Below, one piece after another: positions 52,466 to 64,000 of a DNA stretch of 64,000 nucleotides. Within the stretch, counting starts at the first letter, position 1. Each line of letters starts with the position of its first letter. The DNA is from Desmodus rotundus. Its lineage: Eukaryota; Chordata; Mammalia; Chiroptera; Phyllostomidae. The translations under genes were made by a program, and so were the position numbers. The notes under the pieces were generated by a model that was not told the origin of the DNA, searched no databases, and saw only the letters and a program-made list of their open reading frames with translations. The DNA lies in assembly GCF_022682495.2 (NCBI RefSeq), contig NC_071391.1, positions 15,351,680-15,415,679 of the forward strand, given 5' to 3'.

Positions 52466-52603
52466 TAGCTCTACCGGGCGGTGGGGGTGGGGGGGGGGGG
52501 TCCAGTCCAGCCCCAGATGTGCGCTGTGGGTGTCGTCATGCATTTAGTTGTAAGGAGTCCGCCCCCTCCTTCCTGCTCTAACAGCAGAGTATCACCATTT
52601 ACT

Positions 52604-52922
52604 GTACTTTGCTGTGTATAATGCGCACCTTTTTGCCCACATTTTTGAGGGAAGACTAAGGATGCGCATTATCCATGGGTAGTACCTGAAATGCCTTGTA
52701 TCTGTTTTTGTGCTTTATAATTATTTGTTACATAAAACTTCTTGTACCATAACATGTTCAAAAATAAACACTAAAATTCCTTTGTAATACAAAAAGCAAG
52801 TATCTAAAAATGAATTAAAAATTTAGTTAAAAAATTAAAGCAAAATATTTTTTTCCCTGAAAGTTTGGGCCCAAAATGTGGGTACACATTATACATGGGA
52901 GAGCATTATATATGCAAAATAC
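52604..52922. mobile_element. foldback-like non-autonomous DNA element (putative)
   Basis: The ends GTACTTTGCTGTGTATAATG and the inverse of GCATTATATATGCAAAATAC match as imperfect terminal inverted repeats. Each end also carries an internal inverted pair: ATAATGCGCA (52618-52627) with TGCGCATTAT (52663-52672) at the left, and ACATTATACATG with GCATTATATATG words at the right. The middle is AT-rich and non-coding. The family is unknown to me, and no certain target duplication was found. Confidence 0.55.
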
Positions 52923-55900
52923 GTAATCTGCACTTCTGCCCCACCCCTCAAACCTCCAGCTCAACACAAAGGCTGCCTGGGAACGTAGATATACTACTTT
53001 TAAAGGCTGCCAACTTGGCCTAGAGGAGCCACCAGGTAGTGGCGAACACAATTCATGGGAGCCCCGGGCACCATTCTTGAGCACTGAGCCATCGACGTGA
53101 CCTAAGAGGTGAGCTGCGAGTGTCACAGGCTAGTTCACCTTGCTTTCTAGAGACTCATTTTCTCAATCGTGACATTTCTGAGGGCAGGGGACTACTCGGA
53201 TCTTTTAGGGTTTTTCCTTATTCTTCCAAAATGTGCAATTGCTACATCTAATGCAATAACAATCACCAACCATGGGCTCAAACTCAAGATTTTGCAAGCA
53301 GTTTTGCAACCAGCAATGCACAATGCAGCTTCACTTTTGGGAGCCACAGAGAATGTTCCGGAACGCTGTTGGCGCTGCCCCCCTGAGAGAGCTGCTGGGA
53401 GAGTTCAGGGCCTGGATGCCGCTGTGGCTTTCATTTCCCCTGGCCCTAGGCCAAGTCCTGCTCACACACCTCCTTTAAGCATCTCTATCAAAATCAAGGC
53501 AGATAAGCAGCCCATGAAAGACAAATTCCCTATATCCCCAAATCAGAAGCCAAATCCTGAAGCTCTGAATTCCTGGAGCAGACCAAGTCTGTAATCAATC
53601 CCAATGAGACAGCAGGCAGCTTTTGGAACAATAACCCTCCAACATATGGATCCTTTCAGGGTTGGAATATCACCGCAGTTATCTCCGTCTGAATGGGGGG
53701 CGGAGTATGCATTCTTTAAACCGTCAAGTGTACCAACACCTCTTTAACCATCTCACATTATACGCACTGGTTCTTGAGCACAAAGCTAGGAAGCCAGGTG
53801 GCCCCGATGGCACTGAGGCAGGAAGATGCTGAGAACGGTGAGGGGCACACAGGGCCGGGAGGTCAGGGGCGCTCTCTCCTCACCAGCACCGCCTGGTCCA
53901 AAGCAAGCACGGAACATGCACTGAAACCAACTCCCCGGACTTCTTCCGTGTGGGCGTCTGTGAGGAGACACCCTTCCACGGAAGGCTGTGCCACAGGGAA
54001 ACGTGCTCCCCTCTCTTTGGGCGCCTGAGCCCCTCGCCCTGCATTTGATGTTTTATTCATGGCTATGTAAACAAATTCTGAGCTTGTTATTTTCAATGTG
54101 CTCAGTGGGGAAGAAAAAAGTGTCACTCTATTATAATTCCCAACTGGGTGCTTTTTAAAATGATCACATGTTATTTCACAGTTCAGCATACATATTCGAT
54201 TTCCTTCCCTTAATATTTGTTTGACTTATTCTCCGGTGGGGACTGGGTGCTTTGGAAACCTCTCAGAGGTCAGCCCTCACCGCAGCCTCTCTCAGCACCT
54301 CCGCGGGCTTCTGGCCGCTGCTCGGGCTCTTCTTTCAGCAGCTCTTGCTGCTGCGGCCGCACACAACAACTATTTTCCCTGCAGGTCCCCTGAGTCTTGG
54401 GGTGTAAATCAATGCAAGCTGGACACAGGACAGACTGAACAGATTATTCAGTTCCCCCGCAGGCTGCAGACAGGGAGCCCGAAGCAATGTGGAGCACACC
54501 CCAGGGAGACAAGTCTCTGAGAGGGAAGACTCACCGCTGGCCAGAGCCTTCCACGCGTCTCCTTGAGAGAGGTTCTGACCATACACCGTGGGCAGGGGCG
54601 CTCACAGAAACCAGCCATCTGACCCATTCCCTCACCCAAAGATGGCAATCTCTAAGCGGCAACTCTTCAGGGACTTCAGAAAAGTGAAAAACAGAAGTAA
54701 AGACAGACACATGTCCTTTCCAATATTCAGTATTGTGCCCATACATGCCCAGGCCCCGGAAAGGTGCTCAGAGGGGACTGTCACTCACTCACTCAGGCAT
54801 AACTCACAGGCTCCAAGAGAGCTACAGCCATCAGCTTCTGCAGATTCTTAATGAAGAGGGTTCACCACAAGCCCTGCGAAAGGGAGAGTTTTCAAAAGGT
54901 GCCACTTTGGCAAAACGGTTCTAACTGCCTTGTAGAGCTTTAGTGTCAGCCCCTAAAACTGCCCCTCTGGAACAGCTTCGGCGAGGTTTGACACTGTGGG
55001 CACCAAGAACGGGCAGGCTCTCGGGGACTCTCAGTGCCCATGGGGACTCCTGGATGGGCTCTGTTATCCAGCCAAGAGAAGGACATACTTCAATTGCCCA
55101 TCTTTCCACACCCACAGGGTCGAGTCAGCCAAGAGGTCAAGGAATGGAAATCTCAGGGGCTGGTTCTCACTGAAGGCTGAGCCACTTCCAGTAAGGAACC
55201 ATTGACCCGCTCCAGGGATGTCCCTGCATCTGGGCCCTCCTTTGGGGACGCTCCCTTTTTATCAGTCTTGCTACGCAAGAACTGAGGCTCTTGGTGCGCT
55301 AGGTGACCTCCAAGGGTAAGTCTGCTCTAGAGCCCTTGGCAGGGTGAGGTAGTTGGTTCCATGAATCATAAAGAAAAACCTTTCATTTTTACAGTTAAAT
55401 GACAATGAAAACCCTGCTTATTAGGAAAGGAATTGTAATGGATGGTTTTATTCTGTATCAGAAATATTATGGTAATTCTGAGTCCTCCGGGGAATGTAAA
55501 ATGTTTTTCAATTAAAAGATACATTTGAAGGAGAGGATTTTATTTGTAGATGGTTACAATAATATTAGCCAAATTAATGAATCTATGTTGGATTGGTCTC
55601 CAATAAATCATATTTAAAAAAAAAAGAAAAAGAAAAAGAAAAACCTTTCAGAAGAGGCCCTCCCTGGATCCCCAACAAAACCGAGCACACTTCCACCTTC
55701 AGGGCTCTGAGGCTTAACATTTGGGAGGAAAGCAGTTTATGTTGTATCAGAAGGCTCATCTCCTCGGGTCTGTGAGAAACAGTCTTCAGTCCCAGTCCAA
55801 GGCTTGTTTTACATTAATTTGTTTCCCAGACCTGGTATCTGTGGCATTTTCACTGGCAGAAATCTCAGAGAGGGGCGAACAGAAGAACAGAGATAGTTGG

Positions 55901-57559
55901 TTTGGGTTTTTTTTAAAGTTATCTGCCTGCTAGCTTTAAAAAGAGATTATTATGAAGTCTAATTCTATGATAGGTTGTTTCTTTCATCTCTCCTAGTGAA
56001 AAAGGAAAATATGGGATAGTTCATTTAGAATCATATATTTTATCATCTCTCCCCCTCTCCCTGGATAAATATATAGATAACTATAAATGTTACTAATTAT
56101 GTTCAAAATGTAACTGTTCATAGAGCCTCAGCTCTGGAATTCTCCAATTGGCTGAGCTCCTTCATCACAAATTAAATCTAAGCTATGTGTAAGCCTGTCT
56201 TTTTTTCTCCTTGGTCTTCAAGCCATTTGCACATTAAGTTTTCGATTTTCCATGACCACTGTCTACCTGGCCTTTCCCTGTGTTCCCTCTCTGTCATCTC
56301 TAGTCCAGCCTGTGAACCCCTCTACGAGCCTACAAAATCCCTTCACCCCCTTAAACTTTTCAGCTTGTCTACCAGCTGGCCCTATGTCACCTGACCAACC
56401 TGGCGTCCACTGTTACCCCAAACACGAGTTCCACGCTCACCACGTCAGTCTGCTCCTGACCTCCCTGTGCCACCACACACACCGAGCTCACTCTCACTTT
56501 GGAGTCTTTCCTCTTGGTGCTTCCAATACCAGGAACCCTCAAAGATGGTTTTATGTTCTCATGGAAAAAACGGGGCCGTCCAGGCTATTTTGCCGTGTTC
56601 CTAGGATTCTTTGAGAGTATATATACTTGCCGTTGCCTTGGGGAGTTGTGAACAAAATAATACAAATAAATTCTCAACCTTTATTAGCACCCAAGAGGTT
56701 TGACCAGCCTCTCCCGCCCACGAGATACTCAGGCAGTAAAAGGAAGCAAAATGTTAGGCATTTCGTGCAGCTAACACACAGCTGGCTCTTAGGCAAGCCC
56801 ACTCCCCACGTGAAGGACTGACTTTATAACCAGCATTACTAGCCAAGAGAGTTTCACATCTCTCAGGTGAAAAATGTTCGACACTTAAGCACTACTAATA
56901 ATTTTTATGGTTGGAAATGAGGATCAAAGTATGAAGGAAAAATAAATTCATGGGCTCATATATTCAGCCAAGTCTGCCTGGCTCATTTTCTGCCACATGT
57001 TTTAATGGTCTCTCTAAAAGGCAGGGGAGGGGAGGAAGAAAAGTTGCATTTTATTTCCCGGCTCTTTAGGTCTGAAATAAAAGCAGACAGACTTGGGTTA
57101 AAAAAAAAAAATCAAACATTTGAGTAACACTATACACTGCTACTGTTCCCTCAGGAGTTCCTTGCAAATGAGTATCAAGAACTCAATAGATACTTTCCTG
57201 GTAAAATACATAAACAGATAAATAAATTATTCCAGGCTGAAAAGAATTTCAACATCTGGCAGCTCACTGGAGCTTGTCAAACAACTCAGAAACACACAGG
57301 GCCAGAGAAGATCATTCTTTAGCTCCCGACTTCGGGGCTGGCGAGGGAATGTAACGTTTCTCAAAGCTCTTTGCCTTCCAGCAGGGAATATGACCCATTT
57401 AAACAGGCAAATGACCCCTGTGTTTTCTTCCAATAAAACAAATAATGATACCGGGCATTAGGTCTCAAATCCTAATGTCTGTGTGCTCAAGGCACAGACA
57501 CTGGAAGAAAAAAGGCCTTACGTTTAAGGGTTCTATTCAATGAACATTTAACACTTTAA

Positions 57560-57650
57560 AGAAAGAACTTAACCCCTTTGCACCTCAGTTTGCTCAGCAA
57601 TGAAGTGACAGGATTGCTGATCTCTAGGTCCCTTTGTGTTCTGAACTTTT
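57560..57650 (+). mobile_element. MIR SINE relic
   Basis: AACTTAACCCCTTTGCACCT CAGTTTGCTCAGCAATGAAG, then TCTCTAGGTCCCTTTGTGTT CTG: a MIR core fragment in plus orientation. Confidence 0.65.
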
Positions 57651-58047
57651 GGACTGGGGTGCAACGAATGCTTAACAGGCATGCTGGGATTCTGCTCCGT
57701 TCAGCCAGGTGGGCAGGGAGGCCTGCCGGGGGCCCGCCCAGTGCCGCAGCCTTGTCAGTGTACCGCAGTACACAGCATTAACACCGTCTGTTGGAGCGGC
57801 GGTGTGACACTGCTGTGGTCCTGATAATTTCCTCCTAGAAAGGGACTCTAGGGCTCACTCTCATTTTCAGGCTAATGGAAGATCTTCCCCAGGGAGATGT
57901 CCCCCCACCGTTCCTCTTCCCTCTTACATCAGGCCCATGTTTCCTTCTCAAAGCTTTGTGCAGTGTGCAATCGCAGCTGCCCCTCTGTCTCTGCCCTATG
58001 TCCCTTAAGCAAACCATGAAGCCTGTTGCTTTAAAACAGCAAATCTT

Positions 58048-58205
58048 GCCCTGGCCAGGGGCTCAGTTGGTTGAAGGATCGTCCCAGACACCAAAAGGTG
58101 GCAGGTTCAATCCCTGGATGGGGCGAGTATGGCGACAACTGATCGATGTTTTTCTCTCATGTCGATGTTTCTCTCTCTCTCCCCCTTCCTCCCTCTAAAA
58201 TCAAT
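58048..58205 (+). mobile_element. VES-type bat SINE
   Basis: GCCCTGGCCAGGGGCTCAGT TGGTTGAAGGATCGTCCC, GGCAGGTTCAATCCC, GATCGATGTTTTTCTCTCAT and a CT-rich 3' part ending CCCTCTAAAATCAAT. It is the same subfamily as the 22944 copy. The tail is short and no duplication was identified. Confidence 0.85.
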
Positions 58206-59084
58206 CCTGCAGTTGTTGATTGAAGGATCTCCTAGTAAGAGATCTATTATCCTTCCAGTAAATATATCCTCAAGTGAGGATTAAAAAGATTTTTTAAACG
58301 ACCAATCTCTGTTGATCAGTGCTTCCGTGCCTCTAACCAAAGCACTGCCCTACATCGCCCTCAGGTCTGCACAGAACACGATGGGACCCTGGCGCTTGAA
58401 TCTACGTGTCAGGCCTCAGAAGAGGCATCTCCAGAACCACAATGAAAACAGGCCGTGGTTCACCACACGTTGCTCTGCTCGTGCTCCATTGATTGAAGTC
58501 ACTGCTGGATTCTCCCTTTGGCTCCAGATATGCTGCTGGCCATCAACTCAAAACACCCCTGGATCCTCCCACATGCAGTCTTCCTGGGTTTCACAGGAAA
58601 GTGAAGGATTTCACCACTTTGGATGCACGGAAGTGTAGTACTTTTCCACACGGAGCCACACTTTAAAGGTCTGTCTATACATCCCATCCCGTGGACAGGG
58701 ATTTCAGGAAGTCATCTGGTCTATTCTTCTGGCCCCAGGCAGTACTAGCAAAAGCGCTCTAGCTGCTGGAAGACTGCCGGCTTCCCCTTCCTGAAAATGC
58801 CCAGACGGGAGACGGCTCTGTCTCTCCAGGTTCCTCTAAAGATTCTTTGGAGCCACACACAGAAAGGTCTTCTGCATGGCTTCTCCTTGATTCTCACATA
58901 TTAAACACTGTGTTTGAGCTGTTTTTTCTTTTCAATTTAAACTAGGATAAACTTGAACTTAACTACTACAGAAATGATAAAGGCTGTCGGAAAAAACACA
59001 AAGAAAGGGAGATGCCTATTTGAGGGAGCAAGCAGGGCAGTGTTTCAATGACATTAAAATTACAAGTGCTGAGGCAACTAACCT

Positions 59085-59294
59085 TACTTAATTGACCTAC
59101 TAAGATCATTAAATCAGCAACTGCAGAATCTGTACTCTTTCAGGAGCACATGAAACATTTAACAAAATCTTTCTCTTCCTGGGTCATACAGTCTCAATAC
59201 ATTTCACAGATTTAAAATAATTTGAGTACATTTTCTGAGCACAGCAGAATCAAATCAGAAATCAGTAAGAAAAAGGTAACTTTAAAAACTGGCA
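59085..59294 (+). mobile_element. old L1 ORF2 fragment (left half, host of nested L1)
   Basis: CAGCAACTGCAGAATCTGTA, TTCAGGAGCACATGAAACAT, GTCTCAATACATTTCACAG, ACATTTTCTGAGCACAGCAG AATC and TAAAAACTGGCA follow the order of L1 ORF2 just after the endonuclease domain. The sequence resumes at 61288 after a later insertion. Confidence 0.8.
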
Positions 59295-61287
59295 AAAGTA
59301 AGAACTGTCAGAAATCAAGTTGAATGGAAGTCCGACAACCATGGAATTAAAAAAGCGCATCCATCCGGACTGGTAGGAAGGGCGGAGATGCAGAATAGGC
59401 TGGTCCCACATCCACGTGTGGTGGATAAAAATTCGGGAAGGATGTCTCCATCTCAGGAGCAGAGAGTCCCAGCCCCACACCTGCCCCCCACCTAGGGTTC
59501 CAGTGCCAGAAAGATAAGTCCCCATAACTTCTGGCTTCAAAAATTAGTGGGGACTGAGTTGGTAGAAGAAACCACTGGAGTTCCAAGCAATTCCTCTTAA
59601 AGAACCCACACACGGACTTACACATACTCACTCCCTCCCTCTGAGCTCCAGCACCAGGGTAGCAGCTTTAAAAGCATCACTGGTATACAGGGAGAGACTG
59701 AATTGTCTGGCAGACACCACTGTCCCTTTTCTGAACCCTCCCCGCACAGAGCCATAGAGCCGGCAGACTGGTGCTGTATCTGAGACTCCATCAACCTGGC
59801 TAACACTGTTTGACCCATCATGGAGATCCCCAGAGACTCCATCCCACCCGACTTACAGGCCCACCCAAGCTGCTTTTCCATATGAGTGGCTGGTCTTGGC
59901 TCATGCTTCACAACTTCCTAAATCCTCTCAAACAAGCAACAGCCAGCCTCCGTGAGTCCCTAGCCCCCATACCTCTTGCTAAGTGGCCTCAGGCCAGGCA
60001 CTAGCAGCAACCAATCTGGATTCAAAGCTTGGCTTCACCTGGGAATCTCCAAGCTCTGCTCAAGCAGCAGCCATCTCAGATTGTTTTATAGCCCAGGCAG
60101 GGTGACCCTGGGAAAAACACAGGTGGGGGCTGAACTTGGCCTGCGCCACCTGGGTAAACCCCAGGGCCTACACACCCACATCAGAAGACCACCACCCTGT
60201 CCCCACAAAGCTGATCATCCATGGAGGGCGAAGGTTGGTGGTGGTCAGTGGTCATGGCCAGTCCTTGAAGCTGACTGGCCTGGGTAAACCCCTCCCATTG
60301 ATCTGCCAAGAGCAACCAAGGCTCAACTACAGAGGAGGGTGTACTCAGTCCACACAAAAAGTGCACCTCGAGTACCCAGCTTGGGTGATGGGGAGGCTGT
60401 ACCACTGGACCCTACAGGTCACCTACTACATACACTAGCCCACACTACCAACTCACAGAGTCAAAGCAGCTCTACCTAATACATAGAAACAAACACAGGG
60501 AGCCTGCCACAATGAGGAGACAAAGAAACTTGGCCTAAATGAAAGGACAGATCAAAGAAAAAGAAGTAAACAAACTGGAGATGAGCAATCTATCAGGTGC
60601 AGTTCAAAACACTGGTTATAAAGATGCTCAAGGAACTTAGTGAGGACCTGAACAGCCTAAAAAAGATTCTGTCAGAAACAAAGGGTACACTAATTAAAAT
60701 AAAAAACAATTTACAAGGAAACAACCATAGAGTGGATGAAGCCGAGAATCAAATGAAGGATTTGGAAGATAAGGAAGCAAAAAAAACCCCAATCAGAACA
60801 ACAAGAAGAAAAAAGAATCCCCCAAAACTGAAGAGAGTATAAGCAGCCTCTGGGATAACTTTAAGGTTCCAACATTCACCTCATGGGGGTGTCAGAAGGA
60901 GAAGAAAAAGAGCAAGATATTGGAAATCTATTTGAAAAAATAATGAAAGAAAACTTTCTTGATTTGGTGAAGGAAATAGACATACAAGTCCAGGAAGCAC
61001 AGAGAGCACTTTGATGGTTGCCAGATGGTGGGGGGGGGTGAAGGGGTGAGGGGATTGAGAAGTACAGATAGGCAGTTACAGAATAGCCATGCGGATGTAG
61101 GGTACAGCACAGGAAATGGAGTAGCCAAAGAACCCACGCATGACCCATGGACACGAACAATGGTGTGGGGATGGCCTGAGGGAGTGGGGGATGCCAGGTG
61201 GAGAGGGGGCAAAGGAGGAAAAATCGGGACAACTAGCATAATCAATAAAATACATTTTTAAAAAAATTTAAGAAAAGAAATAAAGAA
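59295..61287 (+). mobile_element. bat L1 with internal deletion (5'UTR, partial ORF1, 3' end)
   Basis: The 5' part (from about 59350, GCGCATCCATCCGGACTGG) reads as a bat-type L1 5'UTR of over 1.1 kb. An ORF1 start context is at 60512 (ATGAGGAGACAAAGAAAC), with an early TAA. The ORF1 coiled-coil coding region follows (frame 60597-60842: LKELSEDLNSLKKI and RVDEAENQMKDLEDKEAK). ORF1 similarity stops at about 61010 after CAGGAAGCACAGAGAG. It jumps directly to a G-rich tract and a 3' end with AATCAATAAAATACATTTTT and an A-rich tail. The end of ORF1 and all of ORF2 are absent. The flanking direct repeat TAAAAACTGGCA (59283-59294 and 61288-61299) marks the insertion. It is dead as an autonomous element. 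Confidence 0.82.
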
Positions 61288-61890
61288 TAAAAACTGGCAT
61301 AAGAAGCAATATACTTTTATATGACTATGGGTCAAAGAAGATATTACAGTGGAAATCAGAAAATACTTTAAATTTAAGGAAAATAAAAATATGACATATC
61401 TAAACTTGGGAATGCATCCAAAGTAGTAATTGAGGAGAAATTTACCATTTTAAATGCACATGTTAGAGAAATAAGTGTTGAGAACAATGATCTAAGCTGT
61501 CGAGTCGGAAGTCTTGAAAAATAGCAGCAACTTAAACGCACGAAAGTAGAAGAATGAAGAAAAGAGTAGTTAATGGCACCTAAAATGAATACACAATAAG
61601 GAAAAGTCAAAAGTTGATTCTTTGCAAAGATTATGACGTGGATACACCTCTAACAACACTGATCAAGAAAAGAGAGAGAACAAAAGTCACCAATATCTTG
61701 AGTGAAAAAGAGCATATCATTCCAAATTGTAGACTTTAAACAATAAGATGATATTACAAATGACTTTACAGAAATACAGTTTATAGTTTGGATGAAATGA
61801 ACAGAGTCCTGCAAAAACACAACTCATCCAGTTCACACGAGAAGGAATAGGAAGTCTGAAGAGCACCGGAGCCACTAAGGAAATCGGGCC
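61288..61890 (+). mobile_element. old L1 ORF2 fragment (right half)
   Basis: It continues from 59294: ACTATGGGTCAAAGAAGATA, GTGGAAATCAGAAAATACTT, GAGGAGAAATTTACC, AAAAGTTGATTCTTTGCAAA G, CACTGATCAAGAAAAGAGAG and GATGAAATGAACAGAGTCCT, all in L1 ORF2 order. It is heavily mutated. Confidence 0.8.
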
Positions 61891-62094
61891 TGGAATGAAC
61901 ATGCTACAGGACAAGGGAGCGTGGATTGCGCAGCATAAAGAGAAAGTTACAAATGCCAAGTATGGTCTCATGACCAAGCCACACAGCAGAAAATGTAGCA
62001 GCTGCGCACATGTTTTCCTTTATATAGATACATATAGATATAGATATATACACCCCAATTTATTTGTCTCTTCTTCTTTCGCAATTACCATTTG

Positions 62095-62780
62095 ATATAA
62101 GAATTAATGCTACAGTTTATTCAGTTTATACAATGTACATACATTTACGCATCTTAGTCTTTGGATGTCTGTGGTTTCCTCATAAGTTTAATGCCCTTTG
62201 TCAAATTTTAAAGTTTTTAGCCATTATTTCTTCAAATATTTTTCCAGCCCCGCATTCTTTCTTCTCTCCTTCTAGAACTCTGATGGCATGGGGGCTATAT
62301 CTTTTATGAGTGCCCCACAGGTCTCTGTTCACTTTTTAAAATCTACTTTCTCTCTGTTGTTAAGACAGAGTAATTCCTACTGACTTATCCTCAAGTTCAC
62401 CAATTCTTTCCTGCCATTTCCATTCACCTATTGAGCCCATCCAGTGAATTTTAAATTTAGGTTACGTAATTTTCAGTTCTGAAATTTCTCTCTGGTTCTT
62501 CTTTATATCTTCTGTTTCTTTACCAAGACATTCTATTTTTCCACTTTTTTCAATAGGTTTGTAATTGCTTATTAGAGGATATTTTTATGATAGCAGTTTT
62601 TAAATCCTTGTCAAAAATTCCAACATCTGTAGCGTCTGTTGATTATCTTTCCTCATTAAAGCTGCACTTTTCCTGGTTCTTGGTGTGATGAATAATTTTG
62701 GATTATACCCTAAACATTTTGAGTATTACTATGAGACGTTGCTTCCTATTTTCTGTTTTAGCAGGGAGGTCAGGTTCAGA
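62095..62780 (-). mobile_element. L1-type repeat, antisense
   Basis: CATTATTTCTTCAAATATTT TTCCAGCCCC, CTTCTAGAACTCTGATGGCA, GTGCCCCACAGGTCTCTGTT, TTCAGTTCTGAAATTTCTCT and AAATTCCAACATCTGTAGCG: the reverse complement of an old L1M-type non-ORF2 region. I cannot assign the subfamily. Confidence 0.6.
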
Positions 62781-63463
62781 ATGCACGGCCGGCCCACTTT
62801 GTGGGCTGTGCGGTGCTCACAATTTAGTTTTATAGTGACACTCTGGTCCACCCAACTTGTGTGCTGCGCTACCCAGAGGCTAGTCTGAAAGTGCGTAGTA
62901 TTCTACACCACAGTTTCTCTCTCAAAGCTTTTGCTGTGTTGACTCTAGTCAGTCAGATGCATGGCTGCTTTGAGGGGGTCGGGGGAGGAGAGAGTGTGCC
63001 TAGGAGTTCACACGCAGATTTAAAGAATCCCCTTTTCAGCTTCCTCCTTTCCATACTTTTCCCTCCACTCTCCAGTTGGGAAGGGACGAGATGCTACCTG
63101 TTCGCTGTCTGCTGCTGGTGCAGGCTGCGGACAATGGACAGGGCTCCTCCCAGCAGGCTCTGCAGCTGCCTCTTTGCTGACGTTCACTTAGCACAGGGCC
63201 TGGTTGTTCACTCAGGTTCTACCCCACAGTCTCCACACTGGGCAGGGGTCAGGGAAAGAGGGCCATCTCTGCTCCTGTCTCCTATTAGCGCGGGGTGGGG
63301 ATGGTCACAAGGCTCCGCATGACACTTGCCACAGTCACAGCATCTAGTTGGCAGGGTATGTATGGCTTCTTTCCCGGTGTTTGCCTGGTGTAACGTGGGC
63401 TTAGTCAATAGGGTTCCATCTGCAGGGCTGCCCTTTTCTCTTTGGCAAGAAAAAGTGGGGTTT

Positions 63464-63482
63464 TGTGTTTGTTTGTTTGTTT
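63464..63482 (+). repeat. (GTTT)n microsatellite
   Basis: TGTTTGTTTGTTTGTTTGC, a short simple repeat near the right edge of the window in an EXT2 intron. Confidence 0.75.
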
Positions 63483-64000
63483 GCTTTTATCTGTGCTTAT
63501 AAATGTTATGACCTTCACTAGCACTGAGGCTGCAGAGTGAAGGGAAGGAAGGAGGAAGAGCGGGGGAAGGAGGGGAAAAAACCCCAGGGAAGTCACCGTT
63601 GCAGCCTCCCTCTAGTCCCGAGGTTGCTAGCCACTCTGTCTCTTTTTCAGGAACGGGGTGGTGTGGGCTTACTTGATCTTGTCCAGAATTGAAATCTACA
63701 ACTCATTCATTAAGTGACAGAATATTCAAGTAGAATTGGGACTAAATTAAAGAAAGAATTAGTAAGTACCCAGGGATGGGTATAATGACTACCGGGACTT
63801 TGTGTCTCCCCCCTTTCAGGGAGAGAATGAGAGGTCCTTGAAGGACAGATGCACGAAGGACAGCTGCGTCTTCTCAGCGAGACGATAAAGCTGTTTCTAT
63901 TGCTGTACGGACGTTCAAATCTGGGTAGGAGCGTGTGTGCGGACACTGAGCGGCCGAAGGCGTGGACTGCGCCAGTGTTTACACCGCTGCCTCCCAGCCC

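Larger units (their letters stand above)
42904..64000 (-). other. EXT2: EXT2 upstream intron (part)
   Basis: No further EXT2 exon is visible to the window's right edge, in keeping with a very large intron here. Contents: L2 relics (43790-44150 and 44935-45400) split by another old repeat (44505-44905), MIRs (47490, 49155 and 57560), a small hairpin (50332-50363), antisense L1 (50600-51915), L2 (52355-52465), a foldback-like element (52604-52922), a VES SINE (58048-58205), nested L1s (59085-61890) and L1-type sequence (62095-62780). Stretches 45700-47480, 47630-49150, 53000-57550 and 62800-64000 contain no repeat I can name. Some pieces (54030-54230, 55360-55620, 56870-57200) are AT-rich and repeat-poor. 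Confidence 0.8.

Noticed and set aside
60597..60842. Coiled-coil-like open frame of 81 codons
   Set aside because: Recognised as a piece of L1 ORF1 in a deleted element, not a host gene.

Overview
This window is vertebrate nuclear DNA, almost certainly from a bat. It holds spliced exons with GT/AG borders, long repeat-filled introns, and six copies of a tRNA-derived SINE of the bat VES type with A-rich tails. The SINE sequence looks closer to the form I associate with noctilionoid or phyllostomid and molossid bats than to the Myotis form; that placement is from memory. Short non-autonomous hAT elements and a bat-type L1 5'UTR fit the same origin. No prokaryotic or viral gene is evident.

Two convergent protein-coding genes are present. 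ALX4 (plus strand) enters from the left. Its exon 1 lies outside the window; exons 2 (6466-6776), 3 (12628-12756) and 4 (13803-14132) encode the last 256 residues, including a complete paired-type homeodomain and the C-terminal OAR motif. A 3'UTR of about 4.1 kb appears to end at an AATAAA at 18226. EXT2 (minus strand) enters from the right. Its last four coding exons (42760-42903, 40697-40825, 38940-39022, 32539-32677) encode the final 164 residues, which form the end of the GT64 N-acetylglucosaminyltransferase domain. The two 3' ends face each other across about 13.7 kb. This matches the human 11p11.2 arrangement, where joint loss of EXT2 and ALX4 underlies Potocki-Shaffer syndrome.

The rest is intron and intergenic DNA. 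1-6465 is ALX4 intron 1, 6777-12627 intron 2 and 12757-13802 intron 3. 18251-31954 is intergenic and holds an antisense L1 split by two SINEs, long L2 remnants and a cluster of three DNA transposons. 32678-42759 contains the last three EXT2 introns. 42904-64000 is part of a large upstream EXT2 intron with L2, L1, a foldback-like DNA element and a nested, internally deleted L1.

Signals not explained by genes or common repeats: a perfect 45-bp inverted repeat with a 9-nt loop (37727-37825); a segment of about 425 bp with undepleted CpG inside an EXT2 intron (41405-41830) that ends in an (AATA)n-like tail on the minus strand; a hAT MITE whose near-empty target site is preserved in a diverged copy 1 kb away; and a nearly pure C/A tract in ALX4 intron 2. 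No previously undescribed multi-gene system is visible; the novelty is at the level of structured non-coding DNA.
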